Below, in pieces: positions 1 to 6,078 of a DNA stretch of 6,078 nucleotides. Positions within the stretch are counted from its first letter, which is position 1, and the number at the start of each line of letters is the position of its first letter. Below the pieces are notes generated by a model. That model worked only from the letters and a program-made list of their open reading frames with translations, made no database searches and was not told the DNA's origin. This DNA comes from an uncultured Prevotella sp. (GTDB lineage Bacteria; Bacteroidota; Bacteroidia; Bacteroidales; Bacteroidaceae): assembly GCA_945827565.1 (NCBI GenBank), contig CALZNR010000093.1, forward strand, positions 1 to 6,078, given 5' to 3'. Position numbers and translations under genes: made by a program.

Positions 1-44
1 ATTTCTGCCTGTCTCGTGGGCTCGGAGATGTGTATAAGAGACAG
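1..44 (+). other. Nextera i7-side sequencing adapter (not genomic)
   Basis: This is synthetic library sequence. Positions 11-44 match the Nextera Read 2 transposase adapter, which ends in the 19-base Tn5 mosaic end AGATGTGTATAAGAGACAG at 26-44. Positions 3-10 (TTCTGCCT) sit where the i7 index belongs and read AGGCAGAA on the other strand, which I recall as Nextera index N703. Positions 1-2 (AT) fit the last bases of the P7 primer. Genomic sequence begins at 45. The adapter match is seen directly; the index name is from memory. Confidence 0.98.
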
Positions 45-1376
45 CTCTTCTGGCGTGTGTTTCAGGTGCTTTGCCAGCACGTTGATCTCGTGGCAAACGC
101 TCCAGTACATGCTTTCTATGTCGGCTCTGGTGCGCAAATCCACCATGCCATGACTGAACAGGTCGAGGGCCTCTTCACGTATCTGCTCTGCATCGTGCCA
201 GTCTTCCAGCATGGTGCGTGGGTTCAGATTGTCCCAGATGTCGTACAAGTCTTTGACCAGCTGATGGCTCTCGGGCGACGGTTCATAATCCTCCTCCATC
301 TCGGGCAGTGATGCCGTTTCAAGTACATCGATCACCAACACGGAGTGGTGTGCCGTGAGCGAGCGTCCGCTCTCGGTAATCAGATTGGGGTGTGGCAGAT
401 TATTCTTGTCGGCAGCATCCACAAAGGTGTAGATACAGTCGTTCACATACTCTTGTATGGAGTAGTTTACCGAACTCTCGCTACTGGGTGAGCGTGTGCC
501 ATCGTAATCTACTCCCAGTCCTCCACCGCAATCCACGAAATCTACGTTGTAGCCCAGTTTGTGCAGTTGGATATAGAACTGTGAAGCCTCGCGCAGGGCG
601 GCCTGTATGCGTCTTATCTTGGTGATCTGACTGCCTATGTGGAAGTGAATCAGTCGGAGGCAGTCGCGCATCCCTTTTTTGTCGAGCATCTCCAGGGCGT
701 CGAGCAGTTCTGAACTGGTAAGTCCAAACTTGCTGGCATCTCCTCCGCTCTCTTCCCACTTGCCGCTACCGCTGGACGCCAGTTTGATGCGTATGCCCAG
801 ATTGGGGCGCACGTTGAGTTTCTTTGCCTCACGTGCAATGATCTCCAGTTCGTTGGGTTTCTCCACCACGATAAAGATGCGCTTGCCCATTTTCTGGGCC
901 AGCAGAGCCAGTTCTATGTAGCTCTGGTCTTTATAGCCATTGCAGATGATGAGCGAATCGCTCTGGCACTGCACAGCTATAACGGCATGCAGTTCGGGTT
1001 TGGAGCCAGCTTCCAGTCCCAAGTTGAACTTACGCCCATGCGAAATGATTTCCTCTACCACAGGCTGCATCTGGTTCACCTTGATAGGGTAGATAATGAA
1101 GTTTTCTGCCTTGAAGTTATACTCCTTTGCCGCTTTTTTGAAACAGCTGCTTGTCTTTTCTATTCTGTTGTCCAGTATATCCGGAAATCTCAGCAGCACG
1201 GGTGGTGTCACATCTCTCAGTGCCAACTCGTCCATCACCTCCCTGATGTCTATCTGAGTTTCGTTCTTACACGGCGTGACGTACATGTTTCCGGCTTCGT
1301 TTACTCCGAAATAGGATGTGCCCCATCCGCCAATGTTGTACAGTTCCTTGGAATCTTCAATGGTCCATTTCTTCAT
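45..1376 (-). CDS. speA: Biosynthetic arginine decarboxylase, 3' end cut off by the contig edge
   Basis: SpeA is a cytoplasmic PLP enzyme that converts L-arginine to agmatine and CO2, the first step of the agmatine route to putrescine and other polyamines. The window holds the first 444 codons; the family usually has about 630-660. The PLP (alanine-racemase-like) barrel is visible: YPIKVNQ at residues 96-102, with K99 the expected Schiff-base lysine; HFHIGSQ at 244-250, whose H246 should stack on the PLP ring; the glycine-rich phosphate loop CGGGLGVDYDG at 283-293; and ESGR at 335-338. From about residue 360 the helical region specific to SpeA begins. The C-terminal beta domain, including the family's catalytic cysteine, is missing. 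The ATG at 1374-1376 gives the family-like start MKKWTIEDSKELYNI and follows a purine-rich AGCGAAGAA. The frame stays open through the left adapter, so the break is a contig edge, not a mutation. It lies 49 bases after aroK, with no promoter box seen in the gap, so it is probably co-transcribed. Confidence 0.95.
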
Positions 1377-1425
1377 TTCTTCGCTTGCTTGGGATGTAGT
1401 GACCGTGTGGCCACCGGATTAGTTA

Positions 1426-1968
1426 TTAAATAGGCAGTGGAGGTTTTGGAAGGATTTCCTTTATCTTTTCCACAGTGATTCTGATTTTTTCAAAGGTGTC
1501 CATCAGGCTCACATCAATAGTGAGCCGGGCCTTGTTGTAGTAGGGCTCACGCTGTTTCAGCTGCTCTGTCACAAACTGTAACAGCTGCTCGTCGTTCTTT
1601 CCCTTCAGCAGGGGGCGCTCGGTGTGGCCCATGCGCAGATGCCTGCACAGCACCTCGGGCGATGTTTTCAGATAAATCACGCTGCCCTGCTGGTTCATAT
1701 AGTCTATATTGTCGAAGAAGCAGGGGGTGCCTCCGCCACAGCTCAGCAGTATATTCTCGAACTCTGCCACCTCGTGCAGCATGTTTCTCTCTATCTTTCT
1801 GAATCCCTCCTCTCCCTCTTGTTCAAAGAGTTGCGGTATGGTGCGGTGGCGCCTGCCCTCGATATACCAATCCAGGTCGTAGAAGGTGAGGCCCAACTCC
1901 TTTGAGAGAGCCTTGCCCACGGTGGTTTTCCCCGCTCCCATATAGCCTATCAGGAATATGCGTTGCAT
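1426..1968 (-). CDS. aroK: Shikimate kinase
   Basis: AroK phosphorylates shikimate with ATP to shikimate-3-phosphate, the fifth step of the chorismate pathway, in the cytoplasm. The protein is 180 residues, a normal length for this NMP-kinase-like family. The Walker A loop is GYMGAGKTT at 8-16, with K14 and T15. D31 and D33 in YDLD correspond to the Mg-binding and shikimate-binding aspartates. FRKIE at 56-60 supplies the shikimate-binding R57, and GGG is at 77-79. The LID arginine is R117 in ERPLL, and R139 in REPYYNKA is the other substrate arginine. All expected active-site residues are present. The ATG at 1966-1968 begins MQRIFLIGYMGAGKTT, the usual tight N-terminus before the P-loop. It starts 11 bases after the topA stop, which implies co-transcription and perhaps translational coupling. 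The stop TAA at 1426-1428 is followed four bases later by a second, in-frame TAA or TAA-like stop-rich stretch (TTTAATAACTAA). aroK and aroL products look alike; aroK is used because it is the sole copy seen here. Confidence 0.95.
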   Translation of the reverse strand: MQRIFLIGYMGAGKTTVGKALSKELGLTFYDLDWYIEGRRHRTIPQLFEQEGEEGFRKIERNMLHEVAEFENILLSCGGGTPCFFDNIDYMNQQGSVIYLKTSPEVLCRHLRMGHTERPLLKGKNDEQLLQFVTEQLKQREPYYNKARLTIDVSLMDTFEKIRITVEKIKEILPKPPLPI

Positions 1969-1979
1969 GTGTAGGATGA

Positions 1980-4322
1980 TTATTTCTTGGTGTTGTTAAC
2001 GATATCCATGCACTCCTCGTAAGTCAGTTCGGCTGCCCGTTCGTGCATGGCTTTAGGAATACGGTAGTTCTTGCCGTCGTAGGCGATGTAAGGACCGTAT
2101 TTACCCTTGAGCAGTTCCATCTTGTCGTCGTTGGGAAAGAGTTTGATGTGCCTTTCAGCATCCTCCCTGCGTTTGTTCTCTATCAGTTGGATGGCTGTTT
2201 GCAGTGTCACTGTCAGGGGGTCTTCTCCCTTGGGCAGCGATACAAACTTCTTGTTGTGCAGCACATAGGGACCAAAGCGTCCGGCGCCTATCACCACGGC
2301 ACTGCCTTCAAAACTGCCCAGTTCGCGTGGCAGGCGGAACAGTTCCAGAGCCTCTTCCAAGGTGATGGTCTCCATGCTCTTGTCGGCAGGCAGCTGTGCA
2401 AACTTGGGTTTGTTGGCCTCATCAGCCACGCCTATCTGCACCACGGGGCCGAAGCGTCCTATCTTTACCGACACCTGTCGGCCTGTGCCTGGTTCGGTGC
2501 CCAGCACCCTTTCTCCGGCTTTATGCTCTGAGCGTGAGTTCATGGTTTTTTCCACCGTAGGTTCAAACTGCTCGTAGAAGTCTTTCATAATGGTGGTCCA
2601 CTGCTCATCACCTTCGGCAATCTCGTCGAACTTCTGTTCCACCTTGGCGGTGAAGTTATAGTCCATGATGGCAGGGAAGTACTGCATCAGGAAGTCGTTC
2701 ACCACGGTGCCTATATCGGTGGGCAGCAGTTTTCCTTTTTCGCTTCCTGCCATTTCCACACGTGTTTTCTGTGTGATGACCTTACCTTTGAGCACATCCA
2801 CTGTATAGCTGCGCTCCTCGCCTTTCTTGTCACCCTTGTGCACATATTCTCTCTGCTGTATGGTGCTGATGGTGGGAGCATAGGTGGATGGGCGACCAAT
2901 GCCCAGTTCCTCCAGCTTGTGCACCAGTGTGGCTTCTGTGTAGCGTGATGGTCCTTGGGTAAAGCGCTCTGTGGCAGAGATCTCTCTGCGCTGCAGTTCC
3001 TGTCCGTCTTCTATGGCAGGCAGCATGTGTGTGTAGTCTTCGTCTTGCTGTTCGTCTTCCTCCCGGGTTTCGCGGTAAACCTTGATAAATCCGTCAAACT
3101 TCACCACTTCTCCCTGAGCCACAAACATCGGTGCGTTGTTGTCGGCATTTTTCGCAAGCGAGGCATCGCCCTCATTTTCTATGGTGATGTTCACCGTGGT
3201 TTTCTCTATCTCTGCATCCGCCATCTGACAGGCAGCGGTGCGTTTCCATATCAGGTCGTAAAGTCTTTTTTCCTGCGATGTACCCTCGATAGAGGTTTGG
3301 TTCATATAGGTAGGTCTGATGGCTTCGTGTGCCTCTTGTGCCCCCTTGGCACTGGTGTGATACTGCCGTGGCTTGCTGTAGTTGGCTCCCCAGAGCGATG
3401 TGATTGCCTCTTTAGAAGCGTTCATGCACAGGCTTGAGAGGTTGACCGAGTCGGTACGCATGTAGGTGATAAATCCGTTCTCGTACAGGTGCTGTGCTAT
3501 CATCATGGTCTGCGACACAGAGAGTCCCAACTTGTGTGCCGCCTCTTGTTGCAGCGTACTGGTGGTGAAGGGGGGCGGTGGTGTGCGCTTCAGTGGCTTT
3601 TTGCTCACGCTGCTCACACGGAAGGTGGCGTTCTTACATCTTTCCAAGAAGGCATTCACCTCTTCGTGTGTCTTGAAGCGGGTATTCAGTTCTGCCTTCA
3701 CCTCGCTGGCAGAGCCATCGGCATTGGCAAGTCCGAAGATGGCGTTCACTCTGTAGAACACCTCGCTGTTGAAGGCCTGTATCTCGCGCTCGCGCTCCAC
3801 GATAAGTCTTACAGCCACGCTCTGCACCCTACCTGCCGAGAGTGCCGGCTTCACCTTGCGCCACAATACGGGCGAGAGTTTGAAACCCACCAGGCGGTCG
3901 AGCACACGACGTGCCTGCTGTGCGTTTACAAGGTTCATGTTCAGATGTCTGGGATGCTCTATGGCCTGCAGAATAGCAGGTTTGGTAATCTCGTGAAACA
4001 CGATGCGGTTGGTATTCTTCTCGTCCAGTCCCAGCACCTCGCACAGATGCCATGAGATGGCTTCTCCCTCGCGGTCTTCATCGGAAGCCAACCACACCTT
4101 TTCTGCTTTTTTTGCATTGCTCTTCAGTTCCTTTACCAGCTTTACCTTTTCCTCGGGTATCTCATAGTCTGGCAATAGTGTTTGGGTGTCTATACTCAGT
4201 TCGCGTTTCTTCAGGTCTCTGATATGCCCGTAGCTCGACATCACCTTAAAGTCGCTTCCCAAGAATTTCTCTATGGTTTTTGCCTTGGCGGGCGACTCTA
4301 CTATCACTAAATTCTTTTGCAT
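1980..4322 (-). CDS. topA: DNA topoisomerase I (type IA)
   Basis: TopA relaxes negatively supercoiled DNA by cutting one strand through a 5'-phosphotyrosine link. From the ATG at 4320-4322 the protein has 780 residues. The TOPRIM domain at about 4-120 shows E9 in VIVESPAKAKTIEKF and the metal-binding triad D81, D83, E85 in SDEDREGEAISWHL. The catalytic tyrosine is Y287 in FITYMRTDS, followed by R289. GAQEAHEAIRPT (328-339) and LGIGRPSTYAPTI (473-485) are further conserved type IA motifs. The C-terminus carries three glycine/aromatic repeats: IGRFGPVVQIG near 621, GAGRFGPYVLHNKKF near 679 and GKYGPYIAYDGKNY near 740. No CxxC pair occurs anywhere (cysteines only at 94, 229, 299, 365 and 771), so E. 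coli-type zinc ribbons are absent, as I expect for Bacteroidetes. A TTG at 4350-4352 could add 10 residues, but it lies inside the proposed -7 box. The ATG gives the family-like start and has AAAGGA (4326-4331) just upstream. Confidence 0.96.
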   Translation of the reverse strand: MQKNLVIVESPAKAKTIEKFLGSDFKVMSSYGHIRDLKKRELSIDTQTLLPDYEIPEEKVKLVKELKSNAKKAEKVWLASDEDREGEAISWHLCEVLGLDEKNTNRIVFHEITKPAILQAIEHPRHLNMNLVNAQQARRVLDRLVGFKLSPVLWRKVKPALSAGRVQSVAVRLIVEREREIQAFNSEVFYRVNAIFGLANADGSASEVKAELNTRFKTHEEVNAFLERCKNATFRVSSVSKKPLKRTPPPPFTTSTLQQEAAHKLGLSVSQTMMIAQHLYENGFITYMRTDSVNLSSLCMNASKEAITSLWGANYSKPRQYHTSAKGAQEAHEAIRPTYMNQTSIEGTSQEKRLYDLIWKRTAACQMADAEIEKTTVNITIENEGDASLAKNADNNAPMFVAQGEVVKFDGFIKVYRETREEDEQQDEDYTHMLPAIEDGQELQRREISATERFTQGPSRYTEATLVHKLEELGIGRPSTYAPTISTIQQREYVHKGDKKGEERSYTVDVLKGKVITQKTRVEMAGSEKGKLLPTDIGTVVNDFLMQYFPAIMDYNFTAKVEQKFDEIAEGDEQWTTIMKDFYEQFEPTVEKTMNSRSEHKAGERVLGTEPGTGRQVSVKIGRFGPVVQIGVADEANKPKFAQLPADKSMETITLEEALELFRLPRELGSFEGSAVVIGAGRFGPYVLHNKKFVSLPKGEDPLTVTLQTAIQLIENKRREDAERHIKLFPNDDKMELLKGKYGPYIAYDGKNYRIPKAMHERAAELTYEECMDIVNNTKK

Positions 4323-4325
4323 AAG

Positions 4326-4331
4326 TCCTTT
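4326..4331 (-). promoter_or_regulatory. Possible ribosome binding site of topA
   Basis: AAAGGA lies three bases before the ATG at 4322. This is closer than a usual Shine-Dalgarno spacing, and Bacteroidetes often do without such sites, so its role is uncertain. It is consistent with the ATG at 4322, rather than the upstream TTG, as the start. Confidence 0.35.
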
Positions 4332-4349
4332 GTGCCTTGTTTTGGGTTG

Positions 4350-4378
4350 CAAAAGTAAGCAAAAAGAATCTCATCACA
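4350..4378 (-). promoter_or_regulatory. Likely Bacteroidetes-type promoter of topA
   Basis: On the minus strand, TACTTTTG at 4357-4350 matches the Bacteroidetes -7 consensus TAnnTTTG at every fixed base. Seventeen bases upstream, TGTG at 4378-4375 differs from the -33 consensus TTTG by one base. Transcription would start a few bases downstream of the box, giving a leader of roughly 20 bases before the topA ATG at 4322. The -7 match is seen directly; the -33 match is weak, and activity is inferred from position and consensus. Confidence 0.6.
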
Positions 4379-4494
4379 TTATTTATATAGCAAAATTTTT
4401 CAAAAAACTATCCGTAACCCGTTCTTTTCTCACATTTGCAACATCCGATGAATCCGCTCATTACGTTACTTATAGGGGGAGAGTTGAGCAGAAA

Positions 4495-6033
4495 TCAGCC
4501 CTCTTGTCGGTCGCCCTCTATCAGAGCGATGAGTTTTTCCACCGCCTCTTCCTCGGGGATATTCTTCATCACGCACTCCTTGTTGCGATAGAGTGAGATG
4601 CGCCCTCTGCCAGCCCCTACATAGCCGTAGTCGGCATCAGCCATCTCGCCCGGACCATTCACGATACATCCCATGATGCCAATCTTGAGACCCTTGTACT
4701 GTGAGGTGGCAGCCTTGATGCGTGCGATGGTGGTGCGCAGGTCGTAGAGGGTGCGACCGCAGCCCGGACAGGAGATATACTCTGTTTTGGTGGTGCGCAG
4801 GCGGGCTGCCTGCAATATGCCAAAGGCAGTGGCCTCTATATCCTCATGAGAGAGCGTACCTTCGTTCATCAGCCAGATGCCATCGGTGAACCCATCAAAC
4901 ATCAGCGCACCCATATCAGCAGCAGCCTCCAGCTGGAAATCTCCCTTTTCTTCAGCACTGTGATGATAGGCTCTGCAGAACACCACAGGATTGGTGAGGC
5001 CGGCACACATCATCTCGTGCACCAAGGCACGGTGCTCTCCCACAGGATTGGCATGGGCAGACACGCTCACCACCACCACCTCTGGATGATGTTTCAGGCA
5101 CGACAGGTATTCCTCTGCTGGAGCGCCATAAGGCACCACAAGGAATTTGAGGGGTGCCTGCACCACGCTGAGCAGCGGAATGGCATTGTAGGGGAAGATG
5201 GGGAAGCAGTTGGTTTGTGCCTGATAGCTGTCGAAATCCACGATATACTGCATCTCTGGCTGCCACTTTTCCACCTTGCTTCCATCGCCCACATAGAGGA
5301 AATCGGGCATGGTGTCGCCCTGCAAGGGTATGGACCCGTCTCTGCGAGAGGCGATGACCACAGGACTATTGCTGCCACCAATGTGCATCACGGCATTGGT
5401 GGTGCGACGCTGTGGATGCAGGTAGTTGAACTGCGGACAAACCGTACCCGGTATCATGGTATGCCCCTTGCGTCGGGTGATATAGTCCACCAGATGGCGC
5501 GCCACGGGAATCTCGGCTTCGGGCTCCTCGCTCAGCGACACACGGATGGTATCTCCTATGCCATCGGCAAGCAGGGCACCAATGCCTACAGCACTCTTGA
5601 TGCGCCCGTCTTCACCCTCGCCAGCTTCGGTAACGCCCAGATGCAGCGGATAGTTCATCCCCTCCTTGTCCATGGCGGCCACCAGCAGGCGCACCGACTG
5701 CACCATCACCACCGTGTTGCTTGCCTTGATAGAGATGACCACATCGCTGAACTGCTGTTTTCTGCAAATGCGCAGAAACTCCATACAGCTCTCCACGATA
5801 CCCTCGGGTGTGTCGCCATAGCGCGACATGATGCGGTCAGAGAGTGAACCGTGGTTCACACCGATGCGCACGGCAGTATGGTGCTCACGACAGATATTGA
5901 GAAAGGGAATCAGACGCTCTTCTATCTTATGCAGTTCGTTCTGATATTCCTCATCGGTATATTCCAACTGTTTGAAAGTGCGTGCCGGATCTACGTAGTT
6001 GCCTGGATTGATGCGCACCTTCTCGGCATAGAG
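4495..6033 (-). CDS. ispG: 4-hydroxy-3-methylbut-2-enyl diphosphate synthase, large form, 5' end cut off
   Basis: IspG (GcpE) reduces 2-C-methyl-D-erythritol 2,4-cyclodiphosphate to HMBPP, the penultimate MEP-pathway step toward isoprenoids, using a [4Fe-4S] cluster. The genomic part encodes 512 residues, numbered here from the first codon after the adapter. TIM-barrel motifs come first: RINPGN at 7-12, RIGVNHGSL at 56-64, SIKAS at 101-105 and LHLGVTEAG at 130-138. About 215 residues (roughly 183-400) then separate the barrel from the C-terminal module. This is the extra middle domain of the long IspG form known from Bacteroidetes, Chlamydiae and plants, absent from E. coli IspG. The cluster ligands are intact: C422 and C425 in CPGCGRT, and C456 with E463 in GCIVNGPGE. 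By comparison with E. coli, where RINPGN is near residue 110, about 100 N-terminal residues are missing. A GTG in the adapter (6046-6048) opens the same frame and adds the false start MYKRQ; the true start is outside the window. The stop is TGA at 4495-4497. Confidence 0.95.
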   Translation of the reverse strand, partial: LYAEKVRINPGNYVDPARTFKQLEYTDEEYQNELHKIEERLIPFLNICREHHTAVRIGVNHGSLSDRIMSRYGDTPEGIVESCMEFLRICRKQQFSDVVISIKASNTVVMVQSVRLLVAAMDKEGMNYPLHLGVTEAGEGEDGRIKSAVGIGALLADGIGDTIRVSLSEEPEAEIPVARHLVDYITRRKGHTMIPGTVCPQFNYLHPQRRTTNAVMHIGGSNSPVVIASRRDGSIPLQGDTMPDFLYVGDGSKVEKWQPEMQYIVDFDSYQAQTNCFPIFPYNAIPLLSVVQAPLKFLVVPYGAPAEEYLSCLKHHPEVVVVSVSAHANPVGEHRALVHEMMCAGLTNPVVFCRAYHHSAEEKGDFQLEAAADMGALMFDGFTDGIWLMNEGTLSHEDIEATAFGILQAARLRTTKTEYISCPGCGRTLYDLRTTIARIKAATSQYKGLKIGIMGCIVNGPGEMADADYGYVGAGRGRISLYRNKECVMKNIPEEEAVEKLIALIEGDRQEG

Positions 6034-6078
6034 CTGTCTCTTATACACATCTGACGCTGCCGACGATATGCAGTGTGT
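6034..6078 (-). other. Nextera i5-side sequencing adapter (not genomic)
   Basis: This is synthetic library sequence, the reverse complement of the Nextera Read 1 side. CTGTCTCTTATACACATCT at 6034-6052 is the Tn5 mosaic end, and GACGCTGCCGACGA at 6053-6066 completes the Read 1 adapter. TATGCAGT at 6067-6074 sits in the i5 index position and reads ACTGCATA on the other strand, which I recall as index N506/S506. GTGT at 6075-6078 begins the P5 primer complement. Genomic sequence ends at 6033. The adapter match is seen directly; the index name is from memory. Confidence 0.98.

Larger units (their letters stand above)
4323..4494. other. ispG-topA intergenic region
   Basis: This 172-base gap is the only sizeable non-coding stretch in the window and is more AT-rich than its flanks. 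It holds the likely topA promoter near its topA end. I looked for a hairpin followed by T residues that could terminate ispG and found none: the T-run on the minus strand near 4401-4410 has no GC-rich stem before it, and TTTTTGAAAAA leaves too small a loop. It contains no convincing small gene or RNA gene. ispG transcripts may therefore read through into topA, or end by a factor-dependent route. Confidence 0.7.

Noticed and set aside
1407..1414. An 8-base palindrome GTGGCCAC in the aroK-speA gap, considered as a regulator site or terminator stem.
   Set aside because: It is short, leaves no loop for a hairpin, has no T-run after it and no promoter box nearby, so chance is a sufficient explanation.
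987..1433. A 148-codon plus-strand frame opposite the speA start and the speA-aroK gap.
   Set aside because: It covers the conserved SpeA N-terminus, including the PLP lysine, on the other strand, and has no recognisable domain.
2955..4055. Several plus-strand open frames of 90-190 codons opposite topA.
   Set aside because: They lie wholly within the topA reading frame, which is intact and motif-rich. They overlap one another and show no family resemblance.
4410..4456. Three copies of CGGAT on the minus strand (4410-4414, 4443-4447, 4452-4456) upstream of topA, possibly an operator.
   Set aside because: Five-base matches at uneven spacing are weak evidence, and they lie upstream of the promoter. 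Conservation across relatives would be needed to take them seriously.
4846..5847. A 333-codon open frame on the plus strand opposite ispG.
   Set aside because: The product is histidine-rich and low in recognisable motifs, as expected of the mirror of a GC-moderate coding strand. The minus-strand frame encodes well-conserved IspG throughout, including its cluster ligands.
26..6052. A 19-base perfect terminal inverted repeat at 26-44 and 6034-6052, like the ends of a Tn5-type transposon.
   Set aside because: The 19 bases are the Tn5 mosaic end used in Nextera kits and are flanked outwardly by the rest of the adapters and indices. No transposase or cargo gene lies between them, only housekeeping genes cut at the contig edges.

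Overview
The window holds about 6 kb of ordinary bacterial chromosome between two stretches of Illumina Nextera sequencing adapter (1-44 and 6034-6078). Only 45-6033 is genomic. All four genes lie on the minus strand, so they read from the right end to the left. The order of transcription is ispG (5' end missing), topA (complete), aroK (complete), speA (3' end missing).

The organism looks like a member of Bacteroidales, probably Prevotella or a close relative. Four features point there: the long IspG with a domain inserted before its iron-sulfur module; a TopA that starts MQKNLVIVESPAKAKTIEKF and ends in glycine/aromatic repeats without zinc ribbons; a biosynthetic arginine decarboxylase that starts MKKWTIEDSKELYNI; and a perfect Bacteroidetes-type -7 promoter box (TAnnTTTG) upstream of topA. 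The genus is inferred from remembered family resemblance, not from a search. Base composition looks even across the window, near half GC, with AT-rich sequence only in the gap before topA.

Layout: 6033-4495 is ispG, an MEP-pathway enzyme for isoprenoid precursors. A 172-base gap (4494-4323) follows, carrying a likely topA promoter. 4322-1980 is topA, DNA topoisomerase I. After 11 bases comes aroK (1968-1426), shikimate kinase. After 49 bases comes speA (1376-45), arginine decarboxylase, which runs into the left adapter. The short gaps suggest that topA, aroK and speA are transcribed together from the topA promoter. The genes serve unrelated housekeeping tasks: isoprenoid synthesis, DNA supercoiling, aromatic amino acid synthesis and polyamine synthesis.

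I found no mobile element, CRISPR array, RNA gene, defence locus or other novel system. The most important observation is technical: the adapters form a false 19-base terminal inverted repeat and add false residues to both edge genes.
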